Assembly (NCBI GenBank): GCA_965197575.1
Contig: OZ240214.1
Coordinates: 2,356,001 to 2,420,000 of the forward strand
Source of the DNA: VXOI01 sp965197575
GTDB taxonomy: Bacteria; Chloroflexota; Dehalococcoidia; Lucifugimonadales; UBA3495
Direction of reading: 5' to 3'
DNA length: 64,000 bases
Positions 16,727-25,038 of this stretch are shown here, piece by piece. Within the stretch, counting starts at the first letter, position 1; each line of letters starts with the position of its first letter. A model generated the notes under the pieces. That model had not been told where the DNA came from. It saw nothing but the letters and a program-made list of their open reading frames with translations, and ran no database searches. A program made the position numbers and the translations under genes.

Positions 16727-18019
16727 TTACAGTTCTCCGTCCAAGCGGTTGATTACCAGGCCGGTGGGGAGCTTGGGGTAAAAGAAGGTGGACTTGCGGG
16801 GCAAGCGGTGGCCGTCGCCCACTATGTCCTCGAAGGCGTCCAACGGAAAGGGCTTCATCAGGAAGGCCATCTGCAACGAACCGTCGGCGACTCCGGCAAC
16901 CGCTTCTTCGTGCTCGTGAAGGAATCCCAAGTGGTCCAGCGTCGCATCTCCGAGTTCCGGCCGCAACACCTTCTCTTCCAGCACCCATGCTTCGGATACG
17001 GCCAGAGGCCCCCAGTCCGGTTCCGCCGCCGTCTCGCGGACGGTGAGCAATCGCGCTCCGGCGTCTCCGGGGCCGACTGCGGCCATCACCCGGCCAGTGC
17101 GTCCCAGCGACTCGACCTGTTCGACCAGCTCGTCCGCTGAACCGGCGACCGCCGGCTGGGAGTCGAACAGCCCGCTCAAGCGTTCCCGGACGCGGCCCAA
17201 CTGGGCCTCGCTCAAGCCGCTCAGGCTGCGGTGGTAGGGCAGCACGACCAAGCCGGGGTCGTCGAAGCCGATCAGCGTCATCATCACGTGGTTGTGGGCA
17301 AGTGACGGCTCTTGGGCCCCGGCCGATTCGGCGTGGCGCGCCAGTTGGAAGTGCCGGGACGCTTCGTAACGATGGTGTCCGTCGGCCAGGTACACCGGGC
17401 GGTCCCGGAAGAACCCGGCGATGGCGGCGCGGTCTTCGGGCCGCTCGATGCGCCAGAGGGTGGTAACGCTGCCAAACTCGTCGCTGGCGTCAATCTCCGG
17501 CATTCGGCCCATGACGCTTTGGAACACGGCGTCCAACTCGCCGCTGGCGTCACGGTACAGGGCCATGATGGGGCTTATGTTGGCCCGGAGCGATTCCATC
17601 AATGCCACCCGGTCACGGATGGCGGGCGCCTCGGTGAACTCATGGGGCAGCACCTGACGCGCCTCGTAGTCTTCGAGGCCGACACAGGCGATCAAGCCGA
17701 GCCGGGTGCGCTCCCGTCCGCCCAGCGAAAAGCCGTGGCGCAACAGGTAGTAGCACGGCTCTTCGTCCTGCCGGAGCACACCGTCGCTCACCCACTGGTC
17801 GAAGAGCCCGGCGGTCCGGCTGTAGCGCCCATCTTCCAGGGCCGACCAGTCCAGACCTTCACCAGCCTCCAGGTGGATGACGTTGAGCGGGTTCTTCCGC
17901 TTCAGCGATTCCTGGATTTGGGGCGTGATCAAGTCGTAGGGCGGGCACAGGACCGATGCCATGTCGCCCACCACGTTGGGGTTGTACCGCCAGCCTCGGA
18001 ACGGACTAACTGCTGCCAT
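16727..18019 (-). CDS. DUF1015 family protein
   Basis: A 430-residue protein with the DUF1015 marks: an N-terminal PFRGWRYNP, CPPYDLITP, a central RPVYLADGHHRYEA and a later VLPYHRSL. Some DUF1015 members have been linked to free-serine kinase (SerK-like) activity, but that cannot be claimed here. The ATG at 18019 (MAAVSPFRGW) is preferred over an earlier in-frame start at 18040 because homologous proteins begin close to the PFRG segment. It converges on the coiled-coil gene. Confidence 0.85.
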   Translation of the reverse strand: MAAVSPFRGWRYNPNVVGDMASVLCPPYDLITPQIQESLKRKNPLNVIHLEAGEGLDWSALEDGRYSRTAGLFDQWVSDGVLRQDEEPCYYLLRHGFSLGGRERTRLGLIACVGLEDYEARQVLPHEFTEAPAIRDRVALMESLRANISPIMALYRDASGELDAVFQSVMGRMPEIDASDEFGSVTTLWRIERPEDRAAIAGFFRDRPVYLADGHHRYEASRHFQLARHAESAGAQEPSLAHNHVMMTLIGFDDPGLVVLPYHRSLSGLSEAQLGRVRERLSGLFDSQPAVAGSADELVEQVESLGRTGRVMAAVGPGDAGARLLTVRETAAEPDWGPLAVSEAWVLEEKVLRPELGDATLDHLGFLHEHEEAVAGVADGSLQMAFLMKPFPLDAFEDIVGDGHRLPRKSTFFYPKLPTGLVINRLDGEL

Positions 18020-18062
18020 ACAAGCACCCTTGGAAGCCAAAATGTATGGGCCGTCGGCGGCT

Positions 18063-18514
18063 TTACTCCACCAACATTCCGGCTACGATCTCTATTTCGT
18101 CCAGCACTTCGCTAAGGGTTGGGAATTCGCGCCGTTGCAGACGCTCGTAGAATATCCGTCTCCCGGTTTGCGGGTCAAACAGGCGATGATGGTAGCTAGA
18201 GTCGCCACGATGCCTGTTATGGTACCGAAGGACTGCATTACCTCCCGGCACCCATGCGGCGTAGCGGAATGAATACGTCCATACTCTCGGCAACTGCCCG
18301 GAATAACGTATCTCCAGCCAATTTTCCACAGTCAACACTACGCCACGTAGGCAGTATACCTCCCCGCGCAACGATAGTCCGCCGCGCTCTCGGTGAACCG
18401 TAGGGTGTTGGGCCTGTTGTGGTCGACAAATGGATGCTCTTCGATTCGTCTATCGTTGATTGTCCGGTAGTGGTCTAGTGTGTTCCAGTCGTGCGGGTCC
18501 GCTCCCTGAGCCAT
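18063..18514 (-). pseudogene. TumE-like toxin (DUF6516), frameshifted
   Basis: Two adjacent frames together give a TumE/DUF6516-type protein. The N-terminal part (LDHYRTINDRRIEEHPFVDH, then SAADYR) is in one frame, and the C-terminal part (RGEVYCLRGVVL, LEIRYSGQ, AVLRYHNRHRG, PTLSEVLDEIEI) in another, with the switch near 18365. A single-base change restores one frame of about 150 residues. TumE proteins are toxins partnered with a small antitoxin, and the remains of such a partner lie upstream. I treat it as inactivated; a sequencing indel is the alternative. Confidence 0.55.
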
Positions 18515-18742
18515 TCCCGCACGTGATGGGCTTGCATCCACTCGATTATCTCCGCTGTTTCTCTATACCGCGTCAAGGGAGACCAACTGGTCCATTTGCT
18601 CCGAGGTGCGCTCGTAGCGTTGCTCGAAGATCCTGATGCGCTCGTCCAATTCCGCCTCCATAGTGCCGGGCGGGACTTGTACAAACGGGATTCCCCTTGC
18701 TTCCCGCTTCTGGTCAACCATCGTCTTCAATTCTCCAGTCAT
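18475..18742 (-). pseudogene. TumA-type antitoxin-like gene, frameshifted
   Basis: A small gene starting at the ATG at 18742 (MTGELKTMVDQK) reads to FEQRYERTSEQMDQLVSLDA, then a frame change near 18570 is needed to continue into ETAEIIEWMQAHHVREWL and the stop at 18475. The joined product of about 88 residues has the pattern of short acidic antitoxins found before TumE-like toxins. Its 3' end overlaps the toxin reading frame by about 40 bases. Confidence 0.5.
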
Positions 18743-18864
18743 CTGGTGCGTCCAGTATACGACCTCGGATGCCGCCCAGAGAAGTACCGCGGCCGTCGTA
18801 TGGTATACTGCGGTTCCGCCCAGGCGCACCGCGCGAGACTAATTCTTGAAGAGGAACGTTGCAC

Positions 18865-20085
18865 ATGGCCGGCCCGATTAACCACGTTGACGGCGGCACC
18901 ATTACCATCGCCCGCGGCTTTCGAGCTGGGGGCACCTACGCCGGAATCAAGACCTACTCTGACGACAAGATGGACGTGGGGATGCTGCTGTCCGACACTC
19001 CGTGCGCGGCCGCCGGCGTGTTCACCAAGAGCAGCATCGTTTCCCCCACCGTCACGGCGAACCGGGAGACCCTGGCGGCCGGAAACCCCTTGCGCGGGCT
19101 GGTGGTCAACTCCGGTATCGCCAACGCCGGGGTCGGCGAGCAAGGCTACATCGACGCCAAAGACATGGCGGCGATAGCGGCCGCCGGGGTGAGCGTGAAG
19201 CCCGAGGAAATGCTGGTGTTCAGCACCGGCATCATCGGCGTCGAATTGCCCATGACGTTGATCAAGACCGGCGTGGGACAGATCCAGCTTTCGGGCGAGG
19301 GCGGCAACGAGTTGGCCCGAGCCATGATGACCACCGACACCCACCCCAAGGAAGTCGGCGTGTCCGTGGACATTGCCGGGACGGAAGTGCGTATCGGGGG
19401 AGTGGCCAAGGGCTCCGGGATGATCCACCCCAACATGGCAACGATGCTGTCGTTCCTGGCCACCGACGCCGACGTCGACCAAGCGTTCCTCCGCTCCGTG
19501 CTGCCCGAAGTGGCCGACTTCTCTCTGAACATGCTGACAGTCGACGGCGACAGCAGCACCAACGATTCCTTGGTGGTGCTGGCCAACGGCGCGGCGGGCA
19601 ACCCAACCATCACCGCCGGTACGCCCGAGGCCGAGGCTTTCAAGGCCGGGCTGCTCGAAGTATGCGTCCAGTTGACCCGCCAGTTGGCCCGCGACGGAGA
19701 GGGCGCGACCCACCTTCTGATGGTGGAAGTGGTCAACGCGGTGAACGCCGAGGACGCCCGTACCGCGGCCCGCACCATCTGCTCCTCGTTGCTGGTGAAG
19801 TCCGCAGTCTACGGCGCCGATCCAAACTGGGGCCGCTTGCTGGCCGCCTTGGGACGCAGCCAGGCCCACGCGGTTGAGAGCAAGATCGATCTGTACATCA
19901 ACGGCGTCTGCATCATGGAGGCGGGAAGACCGATCCCCTTCCACCGCGATGCCGTGGTCGCTTTGATGCGCGGCGAAGAGGTCACCTTCCGCATAGACCT
20001 CAACTTGGGGGAAGCGCAGGCCACCGCTTGGGGCTGCGACCTGACCGAGGAATACGTCGTCATCAACAGCGCCTACACCACCTAA
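18865..20085 (+). CDS. argJ: Bifunctional ornithine acetyltransferase/N-acetylglutamate synthase ArgJ
   Basis: A 406-residue ArgJ that recycles the acetyl group from N-acetylornithine to glutamate in arginine biosynthesis. The precursor self-cleaves before the Thr in KGSGMIHPNMATML (about T193), which becomes the nucleophile of the beta chain; SAVYGADPNWGR near the C-terminus is the other family signature. The ATG at 18865 is chosen because GAGGAA (18851-18856) sits 8 bases upstream; a TTG two codons earlier is less likely. Whether it can use acetyl-CoA (bifunctional) cannot be read directly. It heads argJ-argB-argD. Confidence 0.95.
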   Translation: MAGPINHVDGGTITIARGFRAGGTYAGIKTYSDDKMDVGMLLSDTPCAAAGVFTKSSIVSPTVTANRETLAAGNPLRGLVVNSGIANAGVGEQGYIDAKDMAAIAAAGVSVKPEEMLVFSTGIIGVELPMTLIKTGVGQIQLSGEGGNELARAMMTTDTHPKEVGVSVDIAGTEVRIGGVAKGSGMIHPNMATMLSFLATDADVDQAFLRSVLPEVADFSLNMLTVDGDSSTNDSLVVLANGAAGNPTITAGTPEAEAFKAGLLEVCVQLTRQLARDGEGATHLLMVEVVNAVNAEDARTAARTICSSLLVKSAVYGADPNWGRLLAALGRSQAHAVESKIDLYINGVCIMEAGRPIPFHRDAVVALMRGEEVTFRIDLNLGEAQATAWGCDLTEEYVVINSAYTT

Positions 20086-20088
20086 GGA

Positions 20089-20168
20089 GGAATAGTGAAT
20101 GTAGAATAGTGAATAATGATATACACCGCTCCTTAGTTCACGATTCATCATTCGCTATTCGCTATTCC
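20089..20168. repeat. Inverted repeat (GAATAG-TGAAT arms) between argJ and argB
   Basis: Left arm 20089-20119 contains GGAATAGTGAATG and GAATAGTGAATAATGA; right arm 20145-20168 reads TCATCATTCGCTATTCGC and TATTCC, its imperfect reverse complement. The right arm ends 1 base before the argB start codon, so the RNA hairpin would cover the translation initiation region. It may be a mobile repeat of the REP type or control argB output. Confidence 0.5.
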
Positions 20169-20169
20169 G

Positions 20170-20946
20170 ATGCCAGTCGTAGTGAAAATCGGTGGCAGCA
20201 CCCTGGGAAGCCACGACACCAGCCTCAAGGACCTGGTGGCGCTGCAACGGGAGGGAGTGGAGGTGGTTGTAGTCCACGGCGGCGGCAACGTGATTTCCCA
20301 ATGGATGCAACGCCAGGGGATACCGCCTCAGTTCGTTGGCGGTTTGCGCGTTACCGACGCGGCCAGCCTGGAAATCGTCGTCGCGGTGTTGACTGGCCTG
20401 ATCAACAAAGAATTGGTCTCCCTCCTCCAGCAATTGGGGGGCAAGACCATCGGCCTCAGCGGCATCGACGGCAGTATGTTGCAATGCAAGATCGCCAACC
20501 CGGAGCTAGGCTACGTTGGCGAGGTCGAATCGGTCGACGGGTCGGCCATCCGCGCCCTGCTGTACGCCGGCTACATTCCTATGATCGCCCCTTTGGGCCT
20601 ACACCGGGACGACGGCACCGAGAACACCGGGATGCCGCTGAACATCAACGGCGACACGGTGGCTGGCGAGCTGGCCCGGGAGCTGCGGGCGGAGCGGCTG
20701 GTGTTCCTGACCGACGTTGCCGGGGTTATGGACGGCGGGGGCCGGGTAATCCGGCGGCTGGACCGGCGGCGGGCCAACATCCTGTTCAACTCCGGCGTGG
20801 TCCAGGGGGGGATGATCCCCAAGCTCAACGCCTGCCTGCGGGCCCTCGAAGGCACGCCGGTCGCCGACATAGTCGACGGCCGCCAGCCCAACGCCCTCAT
20901 CGACTGTATCGAAGGCCGCGCCAGCGGCACCACAATCACCGGGTAA
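20170..20946 (+). CDS. argB: Acetylglutamate kinase ArgB
   Basis: A 258-residue amino-acid kinase that phosphorylates N-acetylglutamate. The phosphate-binding VVVKIGGSTLGS opens the protein, VVVHGGGNVISQWM follows (about 35-50), and the substrate/nucleotide residues lie in PLNINGDTVAGELA (about 156-170) and FLTDVAGVM. The C-terminal VQGGMIPKLNAC is typical. Length is in the normal range of E. coli-type, non-hexameric enzymes. No Shine-Dalgarno is visible because the start directly follows an inverted repeat. It lies between argJ and argD. Confidence 0.93.
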   Translation: MPVVVKIGGSTLGSHDTSLKDLVALQREGVEVVVVHGGGNVISQWMQRQGIPPQFVGGLRVTDAASLEIVVAVLTGLINKELVSLLQQLGGKTIGLSGIDGSMLQCKIANPELGYVGEVESVDGSAIRALLYAGYIPMIAPLGLHRDDGTENTGMPLNINGDTVAGELARELRAERLVFLTDVAGVMDGGGRVIRRLDRRRANILFNSGVVQGGMIPKLNACLRALEGTPVADIVDGRQPNALIDCIEGRASGTTITG

Positions 20947-20986
20947 CGTGCGATAATCTACGGGTGTTTTTCGGAGGTGACTCGTT

Positions 20987-22177
20987 ATGAGCATTAGCAG
21001 CGACTGGATCGACGTTGAGAAGAAGTATTATGCGCAGACAGTGCGCCGCCAGCCGGTGGTCATCGTCCGCGGGGAGGGCACCGAGGTCTGGGACGCCGAC
21101 GGCAAGCAGTACTTGGACTTCGTGGCCGGTTGGGCGGTCAATCAGCTCGGCCACAGCCATCCGGTGATTACCCAGGCCATCGCTGAGCAGGCCGGGACCC
21201 TCATCCAGACTTCCAACCAGTTCTACACCGTGCCGCAGCTCCGCTTGGCCGAGATACTGATAGAGAATAGCTGCCTGGACCTGGTGTTCTTCGGCAACAG
21301 CGGCGCCGAGGCCGTGGAGGGCGCGATGAAGCTGGCCCGCCGCTACGGCAAGCTGCACCGGGACGGCGCATACGAAATCATCACGGCCTTCAATTCCTTC
21401 CACGGGCGGACGCAGGCCACGGTGGCGGCCACCGGCCAGCCCCACTATCAAGAGAACTTCGCTCCCCTGCTTCCCGGCTTCGTCCACGTCGATTACAACG
21501 ACGTGGAGGCCGTGATGAACGCCACCACCGACCGCACGGCGGCAGTGATGGTCGAGCCGGTCCAAGGCGAGGCCGGGGTTATCATCCCCGACGACGACTA
21601 CCTGCAACGGCTCCGGGCCTGGTGCGACGATCAGGGGATCCTGCTGATTCTGGACGAAGTGCAGACCGGCATGGGCCGCTTGGGCAGCCTGTTCGGCTAT
21701 CAGGAGTACGGCGTCGAGCCCGACGTCATGACGTTGGCCAAAGGGCTGGGTTACGGGGTCCCCATCGGCGCGTTCCTGTCCAAGGCTCACTGCCAAGCGC
21801 TGGTGCCCGGCGACCACGGTTCCACCTTCGGCGGCAACGTGCTGACTACCGCCGCCGCCTTCGCCGGAACGCAGTACCTCATCGAGAACGACATCCCCGG
21901 GCGGGCCAAGGAGATGGAGGGGCACCTGATGGGCGCGCTCAACGACCTGAAGAGCCGCTTCTCCTTCGTCTCCGAGGTGCGCTGCAAGGGGCTGCTGGCG
22001 GCGATGGACTTCGACGACAACATATCGGGCCAGGTGCTGACCAACGCCAACGAGGCGGGCCTGCTGCTCAACGGCCCGCGGCCCCACACGGTGCGGTTCA
22101 TGCCCCCGCTCACCGTCACCAAGGAAGAGATCGACGAGGCCGCCGAGCGCCTGAGCGCCGCCCTAGCGAAGATTTAG
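20987..22177 (+). CDS. argD: Acetylornithine aminotransferase family protein (ArgD)
   Basis: A 396-residue class III PLP aminotransferase. The Schiff-base Lys is K252 (LAKGLGYGVPIGA), the PLP-ring Asp is D223 (LILDEVQTGMGR), and GNSGAEAVEGAMKLAR is the phosphate-binding site. In this context (after argJ and argB) the expected step is N-acetylglutamate semialdehyde to N-acetylornithine. A good Shine-Dalgarno, CGGAGGTGA, is placed 7-9 bases before the ATG at 20987. Paralogous omega-aminotransferases share the fold, but the neighbourhood favours ArgD. Confidence 0.9.
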   Translation: MSISSDWIDVEKKYYAQTVRRQPVVIVRGEGTEVWDADGKQYLDFVAGWAVNQLGHSHPVITQAIAEQAGTLIQTSNQFYTVPQLRLAEILIENSCLDLVFFGNSGAEAVEGAMKLARRYGKLHRDGAYEIITAFNSFHGRTQATVAATGQPHYQENFAPLLPGFVHVDYNDVEAVMNATTDRTAAVMVEPVQGEAGVIIPDDDYLQRLRAWCDDQGILLILDEVQTGMGRLGSLFGYQEYGVEPDVMTLAKGLGYGVPIGAFLSKAHCQALVPGDHGSTFGGNVLTTAAAFAGTQYLIENDIPGRAKEMEGHLMGALNDLKSRFSFVSEVRCKGLLAAMDFDDNISGQVLTNANEAGLLLNGPRPHTVRFMPPLTVTKEEIDEAAERLSAALAKI

Positions 22178-22204
22178 GCGCACGAGGGTTAGAGTGAGGG
22201 CAAA

Positions 22205-22414
22205 ATGACGAAGCGAGAGTTCTACGTCGTAATCGAAAAAGACGGGGAAGGCGGATTCGTCGGCGAAGTCCCGCAGTTAACATCTTGCCGCAGCCACGGA
22301 GAGACATTGGATGACCTGATGGCGAATGTGCGTGAAGTCATCGGGTTGTGCCTGGAATACGACGACCTCGCCAGTAGTTCCGAATTTATCGGAGTCTACA
22401 AAATCGAGGTCTAG
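22205..22414 (+). CDS. HicB-like antitoxin, first copy
   Basis: A 69-residue degenerate RNase H-fold HicB domain: FYVVIEKDGEGGFVGEVPQL, a Cys-Arg-Ser turn and ETLDDLMANVREVIGLCLE. It lacks a DNA-binding tail, so any operon repression would need another protein. It lies 27 bp after argD, followed by a second HicB and HicA. Confidence 0.85.
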   Translation: MTKREFYVVIEKDGEGGFVGEVPQLTSCRSHGETLDDLMANVREVIGLCLEYDDLASSSEFIGVYKIEV

Positions 22415-22425
22415 GCTGGGTTATT

Positions 22426-22635
22426 GTGAAAAACCGTGGGTTCTACGTCCTTGTTAAGGATGATGGGGAAGGCGGATTCATCGGGATAGCGCCGGAACTT
22501 AAAGGGTGTTTGAGCTACGGGTTGACTCTCGATGAGCTAATATCAAACATGGAAGAAGTTATCCTCTTGTGTCTGGAAGATGGAGAGGATGCAGAAAATC
22601 CCTGCTTCTTCGGAATTCAAAAAGTGACCATCTAA
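22426..22635 (+). CDS. HicB-like antitoxin, second copy
   Basis: A 69-residue HicB domain that closely parallels the previous gene (FYVLVKDDGEGGFIGIAPEL, then LTLDELISNMEEVILLCLE), evidently a tandem duplicate. The start is GTG at 22426, 11 bp after the first HicB stop. It is immediately followed by HicA (4-bp gap), so it is the more likely direct partner. Confidence 0.85.
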   Translation: MKNRGFYVLVKDDGEGGFIGIAPELKGCLSYGLTLDELISNMEEVILLCLEDGEDAENPCFFGIQKVTI

Positions 22636-22639
22636 AAGC

Positions 22640-22852
22640 ATGAGCCGTATTCCAGCCCTTCGCGCTGGTGAAATTGTCCGCGCCCTAGAGCGTCTCGGTT
22701 TTCAAGTTGTACGGCAAAGAGGCAGCCACATTCGACTCAGACATCCGGATGGCCGGTACACAAGCGTGCCTAACCACGGGACAAGAGAATTTATTCTCGA
22801 CATCCTTAATCTGGACCGAGTGGACATCTCCGACTTTCTGGCAGCCCTATAA
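22640..22852 (+). CDS. hicA: HicA-type toxin (mRNA interferase)
   Basis: A 70-residue dsRBD-fold toxin. The catalytic His is H30 in RQRGSHIRLRHPDGR, followed by SVPNHGTREF. HicA toxins cleave mRNA and are held by HicB. It begins 4 bp after the second HicB; the usual order is hicA-hicB, and this antitoxin-first order with two HicB copies is less common. The module sits between argD and argG on the same strand. Confidence 0.88.
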   Translation: MSRIPALRAGEIVRALERLGFQVVRQRGSHIRLRHPDGRYTSVPNHGTREFILDILNLDRVDISDFLAAL

Positions 22853-22881
22853 CAATTTCAAACCGGAGCATTCAACACCAG

Positions 22882-24075
22882 ATGCCTGAAAACAGAATAG
22901 TCCTCGCCTATAGCGGCGGGCTGGACACGACGGTTGCCGTTCCCTGGCTCCGGGAGAAGTACGGGGCCGAAATTATCACACTGACTATCGACCTCGGCAT
23001 GGTCGACTTGGAAGCCATCCGCCAGCGTGCCCTTTCCATCGGGGCGGCCGATGCCGTAACCGTCGACGGCAAAGAGACGCTGGTAAGCGAGTTCTTGGTG
23101 CCCAGCTTGCAGGCCGGAACAGTCTACGAAGAGCAGTACCCCTTGGCCACCGCGCTGGGCCGGCCGCTCATCGCGCGGTACTTGGTGGAGGTAGCCCGGC
23201 AATACGACGCCTACGCCGTGGCCCACGGCTGCACCGGGAAGGGCAACGATCAGGTTCGGCTGGAGGTGGGGGTCGCCGCCCTAGCGCCGGAGTTGCAGGT
23301 TATCGCCCCCATCCGGGACTGGGCCATGAGCCGGGACGACGAGATCGAGTACGCCCAAGCCCGCAACCTGCCCATCAGCGCGCGGAACAACCGCTTCTCC
23401 ACCGACGACAACCTGTGGGGCCGCAGCGTCGAGGCCGGAGAACTGGAGGACCCCTGGCTGGAGCCCCCGGAAGACGCATACGCTTGGACCAATCCGGTGT
23501 CCGCCGCACCCGACGAACCGGCCTACGTCGAGCTGCATTTCGAGTCGGGCGTTCCGACGGCCGTCGACGGCGAGTCCATGTCCGGGGTGGACTTGGTGCG
23601 CCACCTGAACTCCTTGGCCGGAGAGCATGGTGTCGGGCGCATCGACCACGTTGAGAACCGGCTGGTGGGCATCAAGTCGCGCGAGATATACGAAGCCCCG
23701 GCGGCGGTCGTGCTGCACACAGCCCACAAAGCCCTGGAGACCATGACTCTCTCCAAAGACCAGGCCCGAACCAAGGCCCGCATCGCCCAAGAATACTCCG
23801 ACGTTATCTACAACGGCCTCTGGTATACCGCCCACCGCGTCGATTTGGACGCCTACGTGCAGAGCACCCAGCGCTTCGTGACCGGCGATGTCCGGGTGCG
23901 GCTGCACAAGGGCACATGCACCGTGGTCGGACGACAGGCCCCTCAAGCCCTTTACCAGTATGGGCTGGCCACCTACGACCGCCAGGACCAGTTCGACCAC
24001 ACAGCCGCCGAAGGGTTCATCAAGATTTACGGCCTGCCCGTGCGCACCCAGAACCAGACGCAGGGGCGGGATTAG
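22882..24075 (+). CDS. argG: Argininosuccinate synthase ArgG
   Basis: A 397-residue ligase joining citrulline and aspartate with ATP to make argininosuccinate. The N-terminal ATP-binding AYSGGLDTTVAVPWL (about 9-23), AHGCTGKGNDQVRLE (about 113-128) and SREIYEAPAA are family signatures. Length is normal for the type 1 enzyme. The start ATG at 22882 lies 29 bp after HicA. argC, argF and argH are not in the window, so the pathway is completed elsewhere. Confidence 0.95.
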   Translation: MPENRIVLAYSGGLDTTVAVPWLREKYGAEIITLTIDLGMVDLEAIRQRALSIGAADAVTVDGKETLVSEFLVPSLQAGTVYEEQYPLATALGRPLIARYLVEVARQYDAYAVAHGCTGKGNDQVRLEVGVAALAPELQVIAPIRDWAMSRDDEIEYAQARNLPISARNNRFSTDDNLWGRSVEAGELEDPWLEPPEDAYAWTNPVSAAPDEPAYVELHFESGVPTAVDGESMSGVDLVRHLNSLAGEHGVGRIDHVENRLVGIKSREIYEAPAAVVLHTAHKALETMTLSKDQARTKARIAQEYSDVIYNGLWYTAHRVDLDAYVQSTQRFVTGDVRVRLHKGTCTVVGRQAPQALYQYGLATYDRQDQFDHTAAEGFIKIYGLPVRTQNQTQGRD

Positions 24076-24119
24076 TCTAACGGCGCGGGTGGCCGGTATG
24101 CGTCAGGAGTGAGAACATT

Positions 24120-24590
24120 ATGCAATCAAAGCCCGCACCGGAAGAGCCTGAGAAACGGGTCAAAGTATCCAGAGCGGAGTCTATAATGTCTCTGTTTGAG
24201 CGGGCGGAAGAGTCGTTGCGAGCGGCGCAGATAATGGCCAAAAACGAACACTGGGCCGGAGCCTGCTACTGGAGCTACCTCGCATCCGGGCAGTCCTTCG
24301 AAACCTATCTGATTTACTCTGGCGGAAAACGAGGCGAAATAGAATCGGCTGGCGCGATGGCCCAAATGTGCTCTGAATTGCAGCCGGACTTTTCCGAGGT
24401 AATCAGGATGGGAAAATACCTTGACCGCTATGACGTTACAACCCGTGACCTCGAAGCATGGCCCCGTGGGGCCGTTCCATACAAATGGTTTGACGAAGAA
24501 GACGCTACAGAAGCCATCGAATACGCCGCTCATATCGTGGCCTTCACCCGCACTCGCCTGCCGTTGGGTGACGATGCTACACCCCGATGA
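24120..24590 (+). CDS. HEPN-domain protein
   Basis: A 156-residue, all-helical protein with a HEPN-like bundle: SLFERAEESLRAAQIMAKNE, then WAGACYWSYLASGQSFETYLI. I see no RX4-6H catalytic motif, so it is probably not an active HEPN RNase. It overlaps the next gene by 4 bases (ATGA), another HEPN-type gene, so both are translated together. No MNT nucleotidyltransferase partner is adjacent. Confidence 0.68.
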   Translation: MQSKPAPEEPEKRVKVSRAESIMSLFERAEESLRAAQIMAKNEHWAGACYWSYLASGQSFETYLIYSGGKRGEIESAGAMAQMCSELQPDFSEVIRMGKYLDRYDVTTRDLEAWPRGAVPYKWFDEEDATEAIEYAAHIVAFTRTRLPLGDDATPR

Positions 24591-25003
24591 CCCTTGCAAG
24601 AATGTGGCTGGAACAGGCGGAGGATTTTCATCTTCGGTCACGAGTGGACCTTGCCGCCGGTCTCTGGGCCGGGGCCTGTTTCAACTGCCAGCAGACCGTC
24701 GAGAATGCGCTAAAGGCGGTTTTGATACTATGGAGAGGGAACTTCCCGCCCACTCATTCCATTGAACAGTTATTAGCGGAGTGCGCACGATACGATTCCG
24801 AGTTTGCGTACTTTACCGACCTCGCTAACTTTATCGGCCAAATGTATTCCGGCGCAAGATATGTTGACGGCTCAGGCATTCCGGCGGTGCCTGCCAGGCG
24901 ATATTCAGAAGCGGACGCTAACGCAGCCTCCGAGTATGCCGAAGGAATCCTGACGCTCACACAAGCGCAATTCTTCACCGATACACCGGACTCCGAAACT
25001 TGA
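24587..25003 (+). CDS. HEPN-domain protein
   Basis: A 138-residue helical protein with the clearer HEPN signature of the pair: MWLEQAEDFHLRSR, AGLWAGACFNCQQTVENALKAV (the conserved helix 2 region), and PPTHSIEQLLAECARY. No RX4-6H motif is seen. The start overlaps the previous HEPN gene's stop. HEPN proteins often bind nucleotides or RNA in toxin-antitoxin or stress contexts; a two-HEPN pair without MNT is unusual. Confidence 0.75.
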   Translation: MTLARMWLEQAEDFHLRSRVDLAAGLWAGACFNCQQTVENALKAVLILWRGNFPPTHSIEQLLAECARYDSEFAYFTDLANFIGQMYSGARYVDGSGIPAVPARRYSEADANAASEYAEGILTLTQAQFFTDTPDSET

Positions 25004-25038
25004 CAACGACTCTGCCAACGGTATTCTTTGGAGGACCC

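Noticed and set aside
18739..20151. 470-codon open frame on the reverse strand across argJ
   Set aside because: Antisense to a clearly conserved ArgJ, low-complexity His/Gly/Val-rich product without family resemblance; a GC-rich shadow.
20936..22087. 383-codon reverse frame over argD
   Set aside because: Antisense shadow; argD motifs are intact on the other strand.
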